DNA of 64,000 nt, taken from contig NZ_CP133217.1 in assembly GCF_030930995.1 (NCBI RefSeq), forward strand, positions 2,284,001 to 2,348,000, in the 5' to 3' direction. The DNA is from Thiothrix subterranea. GTDB lineage: Bacteria > Pseudomonadota > Gammaproteobacteria > Thiotrichales > Thiotrichaceae. Positions 47,718-55,568 of the stretch are shown piece by piece. The translations under genes and the position numbers were made by a program. Under the pieces are notes generated by a model, which saw nothing but the letters and a program-made list of their open reading frames with translations, was not told where the DNA came from and searched no databases. How positions within the stretch are numbered: the first letter of the stretch is position 1; each line of letters opens with the position of its first letter.

Positions 47718-49648
47718 GTGTACGCCCGACATGGGCATGAACTCATGGGGTGCAAGTCCCCTGTAGGAGAACCCACCGTTCTGGCTTTCAGAGCGGCATA
47801 ACTACTAGCCGACGGCAACTGCCACCCCGCGAGGGCTGGTGGGAAGGAAGCCGAAGCGCAAAACTGCGAGCCTACGGACAGAAACGTCATACAAGGCTGA
47901 GTCTCAGGGATGAGTGGGCACAAGGTCACGAAATCCAGTGGTTCGCGAGATACAGTAAATGACGGGGTTGTGCAGTGACAGTTCATGTTCTTATTCGGGG
48001 AGATCTGCTTAACCAGCGGTCGTCGTGAACCCGTACAGGCGCGGGTATAGAAAAGGTCTGGGCGTTCTGGCATGTCATCCGCCAGCAGCGAGCGAACCGG
48101 ATGACAAACGGCAGCGCGGCGGGGAGCAATCTTCACCGTGATTAAGCAGAAGTCAGCAGACGGCATAGTAGCCCAACGCCCGGCGTAATGGCGGGGACAC
48201 GGTGAAGGCCGGAACATCAGGGGAGGAGCAGCCCACCTGACCTTGGCGGCAGCGATGCCAAAGGCGGTCAACGTGGCAGCGAGCCTCCCACAACATCCAT
48301 TGAGCAACCATGAACATGGAACAAACCTTACTGAATGACATTTTGTTGCCCACCAACCTGCACCCGGCATGGAAACATGTGCGGCAGAACAAGGGCAGCG
48401 CAGGCATCGACGGCATCACGCTGGACGCCTACCCGGACTGGGCGAAAGCCCACTGGGCAAACATCCGGCGCGGGTTGCTGGCGGGTTATTATTGCCCGCA
48501 GCCAGTCAGACGGGTAGAGATTCCCAAACCGAACGGCGGTGTCCGTTTGCTGGGTATTCCCACCGTCAACGACCGGCTGATCCAGCAAGCCATCGTACAA
48601 CGCCTGCAACCGTTGGTTGACCCCAGCTTCTCGGAACACAGCTACGGCTTCCGTCCGCACCGTTCAGCCCACCACGCCATCAGGGCGGTACAAGGCTTCA
48701 TCCGGCGCGGCGACCGTTACGCCGTGGACATCGACCTGTCGAAATTCTTCGACAACGTAGACCACGACCTGCTGATGCACCGGCTGGGCAAACGGGTCAA
48801 CGACCCGCATGTTCTTACCCTGATCGGCAAATACCTGCGGGCAGGTGTCAGCCACCACGGCAACATCGAAGCCACCCCACGGGGTGTCCCCCAAGGTGGT
48901 CCACTGTCGCCACTGTTGGCAAACATCCTGCTCGACGACCTTGACCGGTTTCTGGAACGTAAAGGCTACCGGTTCGCCCGTTACGCCGACGACTTCGTGA
49001 TTGGCGCAAAAACCCTTGCAGAAGGGCAGCGCATCAAAACTGAAGTCGAAACCTTTCTGCAAACCCTCAAGTTGCCGGTCAACGCCGACAAAAGCAGCGT
49101 CCTGCCGATGAACGAACTCTGCTTCCTCGGCTACCAGTTCCGGGGACTCCACCTTATCTGGAGTCCTGCGAGTCTGGCAGCCTTCAAGCACCGTATTCGC
49201 CAACTGACCAACCGCTCGTGGGGCGTCAGTTGGGAATACCGCTACCGGAAGCTGAAGGAATACCTCACCGGCTGGATGAACTACTTTGCTCTGGTCATCT
49301 TTGACCCGGTGGAACGGCTGGACTACTGGATACGGCGCAGAATCCGCATGTGCTACCTCAAGCAATGGCGGAAACCGCGCACCCGCATCCGCAACCTGAT
49401 CAAGCTGGGCGTCCCGGAACGGTTGGCGGTCAGCATCGGGTTGAGTTCCAAAGGCTACTACCGGCTGGCAAAGACCAAGGCCATGCAAATGGGGCTGTCG
49501 AATCGCTGGCTGAAGGAACAAGGGTTAGTGTCGCTCAAGGATCAATGGGTCAAGTGCCGTTATCCCAACGGCTGATGAACCGCCCTGTGCGGAGCCGCAC
49601 GCAGGGTGGTGTGGGGGCTGGGGGTTAGAAACCTCCGGCTACCCGATT
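47718..49648 (+). mobile_element. Group II intron, copy 1
   Basis: 1931 bp. It begins GTGTACG, ends near CTACCCGATT, and carries a maturase gene. A domain V-like hairpin ACCGCCCTG...CAGGGTGGT lies just after the maturase stop (about 49578-49610). It matches copy 2 (51282-53211) apart from one extra G in a run near 48221. The ends are fixed by the two copies and by exact restoration of the transposase and attC sequences. The short maturase and insertion at attC suggest the group IIC-attC class. It is antisense to the transposase, so splicing cannot repair that gene. Confidence 0.9.
48310..49575 (+). CDS. Group II intron reverse transcriptase/maturase, copy 1
   Basis: 421 residues. Reverse transcriptase blocks: IPKPNGGVRLLGIPTVNDRL (about 75), YGFRPHRSAHHA (about 115), VDIDLSKFFDNVDHDLL (about 138), GVPQGGPLSPLLANILLDDL (about 197) and the catalytic FARYADDFVIGAK (about 227). 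The maturase X domain follows (about 300-360, LKEYLTGWMNYFAL). There is no C-terminal HNH endonuclease, as in bacterial class C introns. It promotes splicing and retrohoming. The product is identical to that of copy 2. Confidence 0.95.
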   Translation: MNMEQTLLNDILLPTNLHPAWKHVRQNKGSAGIDGITLDAYPDWAKAHWANIRRGLLAGYYCPQPVRRVEIPKPNGGVRLLGIPTVNDRLIQQAIVQRLQPLVDPSFSEHSYGFRPHRSAHHAIRAVQGFIRRGDRYAVDIDLSKFFDNVDHDLLMHRLGKRVNDPHVLTLIGKYLRAGVSHHGNIEATPRGVPQGGPLSPLLANILLDDLDRFLERKGYRFARYADDFVIGAKTLAEGQRIKTEVETFLQTLKLPVNADKSSVLPMNELCFLGYQFRGLHLIWSPASLAAFKHRIRQLTNRSWGVSWEYRYRKLKEYLTGWMNYFALVIFDPVERLDYWIRRRIRMCYLKQWRKPRTRIRNLIKLGVPERLAVSIGLSSKGYYRLAKTKAMQMGLSNRWLKEQGLVSLKDQWVKCRYPNG

Positions 49649-49652
49649 AGAT

Positions 49653-50387
49653 TTAATATTCTTTTATGTATATTCTTCCTCTCATGATATGTATTTTAAG
49701 AAGATCAGTTTCTTTTGCATTAATGCTTTTCATAAAAAACTTAATATCAACTTTAAATTCTTTTCTGTAAAAGTTCCCACCAACATCTTTATAGGTTATA
49801 GTCAATGTTAAAGGTAAAAGACCATCATCAAAACTATTGACATCAAAAACCTCATTGATTTTTGCATGTTTATAAATTGCGGTAGCGATAACAATGTATG
49901 AATTGGGCAAGTCTAAATTATATTCTTTAGAATTATCTTTTGATGCCATCAAAAAGTCAGCGTGTCTATCATCAATACTTAAGCTTGATCCAGCTTCTAG
50001 AACTCCATCTTTCTTGTAAATTAATCTGTTTTCAACAGAGTCGATATAAAGCTCTCCTTTATCAGGTTCGGATAACTTGTAAAATAGCTCAATCATTCCA
50101 TGAATATCATAACTCCATTTAAAGTTAATATTTTTTGCAACATCTAGACCAATGTTATGAATCCTTAATGAAATAAATTTTTGATCATCAGTTGTCCAGG
50201 TTTTTATATAATTTGAGAATTCATTTTTATAGTAAAATACAATTTCTGGTATTACTAAATCTGGTATATACGAATGTTTACGTTGTACTTTTAGTTCAAA
50301 TAGCGTCATCAAAATGAAAAAAGAGCTGAGAAATGTGCCAATTGAGCTTGTTATGGCAATCCAATCTGCTGGTTTTAAATCTATCAT
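49653..50387 (-). CDS. Cassette-borne membrane-anchored protein, unknown function
   Basis: 244 residues. One N-terminal membrane helix (IAITSSIGTFLSSFFILMTL, about 10-29) followed by a long polar beta-rich domain facing one side of the membrane. No family motif is recognised. The gene is strongly AT-rich and uses codons unlike the chromosome around it, which points to recent acquisition. Its stop lies directly beside an attC core, as is normal for a cassette gene. Confidence 0.7.
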   Translation of the reverse strand: MIDLKPADWIAITSSIGTFLSSFFILMTLFELKVQRKHSYIPDLVIPEIVFYYKNEFSNYIKTWTTDDQKFISLRIHNIGLDVAKNINFKWSYDIHGMIELFYKLSEPDKGELYIDSVENRLIYKKDGVLEAGSSLSIDDRHADFLMASKDNSKEYNLDLPNSYIVIATAIYKHAKINEVFDVNSFDDGLLPLTLTITYKDVGGNFYRKEFKVDIKFFMKSINAKETDLLKIHIMRGRIYIKEY

Positions 50388-50409
50388 TTAAAAGAGAGTC
50401 CTAGTTAAA

Positions 50410-50485
50410 TCTAACGTTAAGTTCAGCGGCAACTTAAAAGCTGTCCAAGGAGCGAAGCGACTGATGCTGCAACGCCTTGTTAGAG
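50410..50485 (-). other. attC recombination site of the pentapeptide cassette
   Basis: 76 bp. Outer boxes TCTAACG (50410-50416) and GTTAGAG (50479-50485) pair; inner arms GTTCAGC and GCTGCAAC pair with one extrahelical C. The right box ends four bases before the stop of the pentapeptide gene. These features fit integron attC sites, in which the cassette gene lies immediately before the site. Confidence 0.75.
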
Positions 50486-50489
50486 TTTT

Positions 50490-51131
50490 TTATTCTTCCG
50501 CAAGGTTTAATCCCTTTGCCAACTTATGATTTGAACCCTCAAAAATAGCACCCTCAATATTTGCACCTTCAAAATTTGCACCAGCTATTTTTGCAGACTT
50601 GAATATTGCACCCTGTAAATTAGCGCCACGAAAATTTGCTTTATCTAGTTTTGAACCCGTGAAATTTGCACCTGATAAGTCAGCATTTTCAAAATTTCCA
50701 AGCCCACCTTTACATGCTCTGAAGTTAACTTCACGGAGAATGCTATTTTTAAAAATAGCATTAAATATATCTGCCTTCTGCATATCTTGACCGGACAAGT
50801 TTTGACCTGAATAGTCTTTGCGTGCAGACTTCTCTTCTTGTTTTTTAAAAGAATCCAAACTTTTGGGGCCAGTTCCTTTGGGTTGCGTTTGCCCCCGCTG
50901 TAACTTTGATATTCTTTGGCCTCTTTCTTCCACTATTAGCTCTAATTCGAGATTTTTTTCAACCAGCGCATAAAATGCATGGAACGCTCTTCTGTCAGAT
51001 TCTTTCAATAATTCAAGAACTTGACTTAGCTGGAGAAAATCATTCACAAGTGAGGTTGCAAATTTATTATCAATATCTGACTCGAAACGTTTAAGTGTTC
51101 CAAGTATTTTCTGCTCTTTACTCTTAGCCAT
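50490..51131 (-). CDS. Cassette-borne pentapeptide-repeat protein
   Basis: 213 residues. The N-terminal half (about 1-100) is helical and charged. From about 105 to 200 the sequence repeats A(D/N)LSGANF-type units (LSGQDMQKADIFNAIF, ENADLSGANFTGSKLD, ANFRGANLQGAIF), giving a right-handed quadrilateral helix. Some pentapeptide proteins mimic DNA and protect gyrase, but nothing here proves that. The gene is AT-rich and followed by an attC site, so it is a mobile cassette. Confidence 0.82.
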   Translation of the reverse strand: MAKSKEQKILGTLKRFESDIDNKFATSLVNDFLQLSQVLELLKESDRRAFHAFYALVEKNLELELIVEERGQRISKLQRGQTQPKGTGPKSLDSFKKQEEKSARKDYSGQNLSGQDMQKADIFNAIFKNSILREVNFRACKGGLGNFENADLSGANFTGSKLDKANFRGANLQGAIFKSAKIAGANFEGANIEGAIFEGSNHKLAKGLNLAEE

Positions 51132-51160
51132 GAGTTACTCCTGTATCGTTCAATGATTAC

Positions 51161-51281
51161 TCTAACGTCAAAGATAAGCAGCTTACGAATCGCCGCAACA
51201 GCCCTTCAAGTGACTAAAACAGTATCAGAATGGAGCGAACTTGAAGGCAATGAGGTGCAAGTAAGTCTGCTTGATCGGGTT
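51161..51281 (-). other. attC site interrupted by intron copy 2
   Basis: Left box TCTAACG (51161-51167). Inner arm GATAAGCAGCTTAC (51173-51186) pairs with GTAAGTCTGCTTGATC (51261-51276) over 14 bp with two extrahelical bases (T and G), a hallmark of attC. The right box reads GGGTT to the intron boundary; adding AGAT from 49649 gives GTTAGAT, a perfect GTTRRRY. The site therefore belongs to the 244-residue gene when the ends are rejoined. Confidence 0.75.
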
Positions 51282-53211
51282 GTGTACGCCCGACATGGGC
51301 ATGAACTCATGGGGTGCAAGTCCCCTGTAGGAGAACCCACCGTTCTGGCTTTCAGAGCGGCATAACTACTAGCCGACGGCAACTGCCACCCCGCGAGGGC
51401 TGGTGGGAAGGAAGCCGAAGCGCAAAACTGCGAGCCTACGGACAGAAACGTCATACAAGGCTGAGTCTCAGGGATGAGTGGGCACAAGGTCACGAAATCC
51501 AGTGGTTCGCGAGATACAGTAAATGACGGGGTTGTGCAGTGACAGTTCATGTTCTTATTCGGGGAGATCTGCTTAACCAGCGGTCGTCGTGAACCCGTAC
51601 AGGCGCGGGTATAGAAAAGGTCTGGGCGTTCTGGCATGTCATCCGCCAGCAGCGAGCGAACCGGATGACAAACGGCAGCGCGGCGGGGAGCAATCTTCAC
51701 CGTGATTAAGCAGAAGTCAGCAGACGGCATAGTAGCCCAACGCCCGGCGTAATGGCGGGGACACGGTGAAGGCCGGAACATCAGGGAGGAGCAGCCCACC
51801 TGACCTTGGCGGCAGCGATGCCAAAGGCGGTCAACGTGGCAGCGAGCCTCCCACAACATCCATTGAGCAACCATGAACATGGAACAAACCTTACTGAATG
51901 ACATTTTGTTGCCCACCAACCTGCACCCGGCATGGAAACATGTGCGGCAGAACAAGGGCAGCGCAGGCATCGACGGCATCACGCTGGACGCCTACCCGGA
52001 CTGGGCGAAAGCCCACTGGGCAAACATCCGGCGCGGGTTGCTGGCGGGTTATTATTGCCCGCAGCCAGTCAGACGGGTAGAGATTCCCAAACCGAACGGC
52101 GGTGTCCGTTTGCTGGGTATTCCCACCGTCAACGACCGGCTGATCCAGCAAGCCATCGTACAACGCCTGCAACCGTTGGTTGACCCCAGCTTCTCGGAAC
52201 ACAGCTACGGCTTCCGTCCGCACCGTTCAGCCCACCACGCCATCAGGGCGGTACAAGGCTTCATCCGGCGCGGCGACCGTTACGCCGTGGACATCGACCT
52301 GTCGAAATTCTTCGACAACGTAGACCACGACCTGCTGATGCACCGGCTGGGCAAACGGGTCAACGACCCGCATGTTCTTACCCTGATCGGCAAATACCTG
52401 CGGGCAGGTGTCAGCCACCACGGCAACATCGAAGCCACCCCACGGGGTGTCCCCCAAGGTGGTCCACTGTCGCCACTGTTGGCAAACATCCTGCTCGACG
52501 ACCTTGACCGGTTTCTGGAACGTAAAGGCTACCGGTTCGCCCGTTACGCCGACGACTTCGTGATTGGCGCAAAAACCCTTGCAGAAGGGCAGCGCATCAA
52601 AACTGAAGTCGAAACCTTTCTGCAAACCCTCAAGTTGCCGGTCAACGCCGACAAAAGCAGCGTCCTGCCGATGAACGAACTCTGCTTCCTCGGCTACCAG
52701 TTCCGGGGACTCCACCTTATCTGGAGTCCTGCGAGTCTGGCAGCCTTCAAGCACCGTATTCGCCAACTGACCAACCGCTCGTGGGGCGTCAGTTGGGAAT
52801 ACCGCTACCGGAAGCTGAAGGAATACCTCACCGGCTGGATGAACTACTTTGCTCTGGTCATCTTTGACCCGGTGGAACGGCTGGACTACTGGATACGGCG
52901 CAGAATCCGCATGTGCTACCTCAAGCAATGGCGGAAACCGCGCACCCGCATCCGCAACCTGATCAAGCTGGGCGTCCCGGAACGGTTGGCGGTCAGCATC
53001 GGGTTGAGTTCCAAAGGCTACTACCGGCTGGCAAAGACCAAGGCCATGCAAATGGGGCTGTCGAATCGCTGGCTGAAGGAACAAGGGTTAGTGTCGCTCA
53101 AGGATCAATGGGTCAAGTGCCGTTATCCCAACGGCTGATGAACCGCCCTGTGCGGAGCCGCACGCAGGGTGGTGTGGGGGCTGGGGGTTAGAAACCTCCG
53201 GCTACCCGATT
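51282..53211 (+). mobile_element. Group II intron, copy 2
   Basis: 1930 bp, one G shorter than copy 1 in the run near 51784, otherwise the same in the stretches compared. The 5' exon is the attC box ending GGGTT; the 3' exon is GAACGTTGG, part of the transposase gene. Copy 1 has the opposite pairing (transposase on the left, attC on the right), so exons have been exchanged between the two introns. Confidence 0.9.
51873..53138 (+). CDS. Group II intron reverse transcriptase/maturase, copy 2
   Basis: 421 residues, the same protein as copy 1, including the catalytic YADD and the X domain. The single-base difference between the introns lies upstream of the reading frame, so both proteins should be active. 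Two identical maturases could serve either intron RNA. Confidence 0.95.
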   Translation: MNMEQTLLNDILLPTNLHPAWKHVRQNKGSAGIDGITLDAYPDWAKAHWANIRRGLLAGYYCPQPVRRVEIPKPNGGVRLLGIPTVNDRLIQQAIVQRLQPLVDPSFSEHSYGFRPHRSAHHAIRAVQGFIRRGDRYAVDIDLSKFFDNVDHDLLMHRLGKRVNDPHVLTLIGKYLRAGVSHHGNIEATPRGVPQGGPLSPLLANILLDDLDRFLERKGYRFARYADDFVIGAKTLAEGQRIKTEVETFLQTLKLPVNADKSSVLPMNELCFLGYQFRGLHLIWSPASLAAFKHRIRQLTNRSWGVSWEYRYRKLKEYLTGWMNYFALVIFDPVERLDYWIRRRIRMCYLKQWRKPRTRIRNLIKLGVPERLAVSIGLSSKGYYRLAKTKAMQMGLSNRWLKEQGLVSLKDQWVKCRYPNG

Positions 53212-54410
53212 GAACGTTGGTCTGCCTCTTGGTCGGGGCAGACACTTTTTATAATGGAATTTTCAATTTGAGTCCTGCGGAATCTTACGTAGGTTGGTTG
53301 CATAGCAACGCCACAGCAATCACACAGTACCTGATAGACTTTTTTCAAGTCATTGCTTTCAGATGAAGCAACGTTTTGATCGGATGCTGTACCCAACAGT
53401 TCAACGCTGGTCTGGTGGGCTTTTTTCGCTTGCGAACCATAAATCCCATAGTAACGGACTGTGTGGACACCGATCTCTGGTTGATGAATCAATAACCGCT
53501 TCATGAATTCAGGCATGGTTAGCCGCAGTGTTTTGTGTTTGCCATCGCGATGGTCTTTATATCCAAATTCCACTGACTGATGACTGACCGACTGAATTTG
53601 CTGCGCCTTGATCGGGCTACTACCCAAGTAACGCGACAGGTAAGACAACACACCATTGCCATGCGGGTATTTTTCCTGAATGCGTACACTCCATTCCTTC
53701 TTGTACAATGACTTGTGCATCATCATTAGGGTTTCTTTGCTGTCATCCTTGGGAATCTTCACTGATTCGCTTTGGATGAAGGCTTTTATTTTGGCTTGAA
53801 ACTTACCCCTATAAAGGGCTTTGGCTACTTTGACGGGAAGCAAGAAACCATTTTCAACATCTTTCCATTGTCCGCTTGGGGTTAATCCACCCGCCGTGAT
53901 TAAGCAATGGATGTGTGGGTGTAAAGTCAATTGCCGTCCCCACGTATGTAGCACCAACATAAAGCCCGGTGTGGCATCCAAATAGCTTTTGTGGGTCGCT
54001 TGTTTTTCATTTTTGGCGAGCAATAGGTCTTTTAACGTTTCACTGACCACTTCAAATTGGGTCTGGATAAACCATTTCCGGTTATAACGCCACAACGGGT
54101 GGTATTCAGATGGCAGCGTGAATACTAAGTGAAAATGGTCACAGGCAAGCAGGCGGTTCTTTTGGCTATCCAGCCATTCCAGTTGCTTGCGTTTATTGCA
54201 AATGGTGCAGCCACGGTTACGGCAAGAATGGTAAACCGTCTTTTCTAAACCATCCTCAGCACAACGGTATCGGGTAACGCCTTGTTCTTCCGTGCGACAA
54301 CGTATTTGTGATTCAACGGCTTTGAGAACCCTAAACGGCTGTTTGTACTTGGCTCTGTAACTGGGGAATTCACTGCTCAGTATTTTCTGAATGATTTTAT
54401 TGTCAGTCAT
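53202..54410 (-). CDS. IS91-like transposase, 5' part truncated by an intron
   Basis: 402-codon frame whose last two codons and stop come from intron sequence. Single-strand (HUH) transposase of the IS91/ISCR type. A zinc-finger region lies at about 35-80 (CRTEEQGVTRYRC, CRNRGCTICNKRKQLEW). The HUH block is LTLHPHIHCLITAGG near 160, and the catalytic Tyr region is GVLSYLSRYLGSSPI near 255. The native C-terminus (40 residues) lies at 47594-47717 beyond the introns and cassettes. The catalytic core is intact, so the truncated protein might still work. GGGAG precedes the ATG. Confidence 0.88.
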   Translation of the reverse strand: MTDNKIIQKILSSEFPSYRAKYKQPFRVLKAVESQIRCRTEEQGVTRYRCAEDGLEKTVYHSCRNRGCTICNKRKQLEWLDSQKNRLLACDHFHLVFTLPSEYHPLWRYNRKWFIQTQFEVVSETLKDLLLAKNEKQATHKSYLDATPGFMLVLHTWGRQLTLHPHIHCLITAGGLTPSGQWKDVENGFLLPVKVAKALYRGKFQAKIKAFIQSESVKIPKDDSKETLMMMHKSLYKKEWSVRIQEKYPHGNGVLSYLSRYLGSSPIKAQQIQSVSHQSVEFGYKDHRDGKHKTLRLTMPEFMKRLLIHQPEIGVHTVRYYGIYGSQAKKAHQTSVELLGTASDQNVASSESNDLKKVYQVLCDCCGVAMQPTYVRFRRTQIENSIIKSVCPDQEADQRSIG

Positions 54411-54890
54411 TGCTTTGTCTCCCGCATCAAAGGAAAGACAATAAAGGCAATTCTGCTGCTATACTCTTGTTTTCAGATGTATTTTCTATCCCACTGACAG
54501 ACGGCAAACCGCCAGCGAAATTGTTTATTTTTTGTTCAACAGTTTATTAGGCGGCGTTCTGGAATATCAGGATAGGAAGCCTGTGCTCAATCGGTGAGCA
54601 CGCGCAGCCTATCCTGTTCGTAAAGCTTTCCGCCTATTCTGGGATTGTCGTCGCTGTCTTTCAAAGCACCATACGCATCGCTGACACGCTACCGCCCTGC
54701 CACGTTGAAACTAGCATAGGGTCGGTTGCGTGTTTTTATGATTGGTATGGCATAAGTTGAGTTGTCGTCAGTGCTTGACGAATTGCCCAAAACTCTATCA
54801 TAAGCTGACGAAAAATGCCCACTTATAATTAGCTAACTTGATCTCGCGGACATTCGCCTCAAGAAAGCCCTTGGCGCATTCTAGCGGTCA
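54411..54890. other. Gene-free region upstream of the transposase
   Basis: 480 bp without a convincing reading frame. It should hold the transposase promoter and one end of the IS91-like element. Its main feature is the nested inverted repeat at 54548-54636. From 54640 to 54890 I see nothing further. Confidence 0.5.
54548..54636. repeat. Triple nested inverted repeat
   Basis: Three concentric pairs: TAGGCGG/CCGCCTA (54548-54554, 54630-54636), CAGGATAGG/CCTATCCTG (54568-54576, 54608-54616) and GTGCTCA/TGAGCAC (54583-54589, 54595-54601). The folded strand would be a long hairpin with two internal loops. It may be a terminus of the IS91-like element or a recombination site with attC-like architecture but different boxes. 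Confidence 0.7.
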
Positions 54891-55490
54891 TTACGCCTCA
54901 GGTTCAGCAGGTTGGGTGAAATCAACGCCTTCGTAGATGTCCGCGAGGGTCAGAGTGGCTTCGGGGCAAGGCAGCGTAATCGTCTGTTCCAATGAGTCAA
55001 ACCGTGCCACATCCCAAGCGCCTTCTGCATCGCGGTAAAACAGCGTCACTTGCGGCTGATCTTGCGCCACGATCAGATAAACCTGCAACGACACCAGCTT
55101 TTGGTAAGCGATCAGCTTTTCGGTGAAATCCTTCCACTCCGTGGATTTGGAGGTGACTTCCACGATCAGACACGGTTTTTCCAGATAATACTCATCGGCT
55201 TCATCGCGTTGGCAACCGACGATCACATCGGGGTAGTAATACGCCTTGGAACGTTGCGCCCGCACTTTGACATCGGAAGCATTGACCTTGCAGGGTGTGC
55301 CACGTGTTGCGGCGCGTAATGCAAAGGCTATATTTAAGGCAATATCATTGTGCCTGATGGATGTACCCGCCATCGCGTATATCTGTCCATCCACGTATTC
55401 ATGGCGGAATTCGGCGGTTTTCTCGCCTTCCAGATAATCCTGTTCGGTAATGTACGCAGTGTTTTCGGCGGTATTTTTTATTGCCAGCAT
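54891..55490 (-). CDS. Uma2-family putative restriction-like endonuclease (DUF820)
   Basis: 199 residues. PD-(D/E)xK-type core: YYPDVIVGCQ near 95 and CLIVEVTSKSTEWKDFTEKL near 117, with HEYVDGQIYAMAGTS at the N-terminus. Uma2 proteins are numerous in cyanobacteria and filamentous bacteria; their biological role is unknown. No partner gene is evident. It borders the mobile region, but its codon use resembles the chromosome. Confidence 0.85.
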   Translation of the reverse strand: MLAIKNTAENTAYITEQDYLEGEKTAEFRHEYVDGQIYAMAGTSIRHNDIALNIAFALRAATRGTPCKVNASDVKVRAQRSKAYYYPDVIVGCQRDEADEYYLEKPCLIVEVTSKSTEWKDFTEKLIAYQKLVSLQVYLIVAQDQPQVTLFYRDAEGAWDVARFDSLEQTITLPCPEATLTLADIYEGVDFTQPAEPEA

Positions 55491-55568
55491 GGTATCGTTC
55501 CGATGGCTACTTTAGGTTAGATCGTTCGATCATAGTGTAGCAAGAAATGACACGTACACGGGGATGCC

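Larger units (their letters stand above)
49649..51281. mobile_element. Two integron-type gene cassettes between the introns
   Basis: 1633 bp, clearly AT-richer than the introns. It holds two minus-strand genes (244 and 213 residues), a complete attC site between them (50410-50485) and most of a second attC (51161-51281). The left edge AGAT (49649-49652) completes the second attC when joined to 51281. No integrase gene is nearby, so the array resembles an integrase-less attC cluster. Confidence 0.7.

Noticed and set aside
47594..48370. 258-codon minus-strand frame crossing the left border of intron copy 1
   Set aside because: Most of it is the antisense of the intron. Only the last 124 bases (47594-47717) are real coding sequence, the 3' end of the transposase gene.
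48664..49521. 285-codon frames antisense to both maturase genes
   Set aside because: They exist only because the maturase is GC-rich; no family is recognisable and both copies are identical by duplication.
51206..51982. 258-codon minus-strand frame crossing the left border of intron copy 2
   Set aside because: It is antisense intron plus attC sequence, and it ends differently from the copy 1 frame, as expected for a chance frame.
54548..54636. Nested palindrome as a third attC
   Set aside because: The outer boxes are TAGGCGG/CCGCCTA, not the GTTAG-type core required by integron integrases, and no cassette gene ends beside it.
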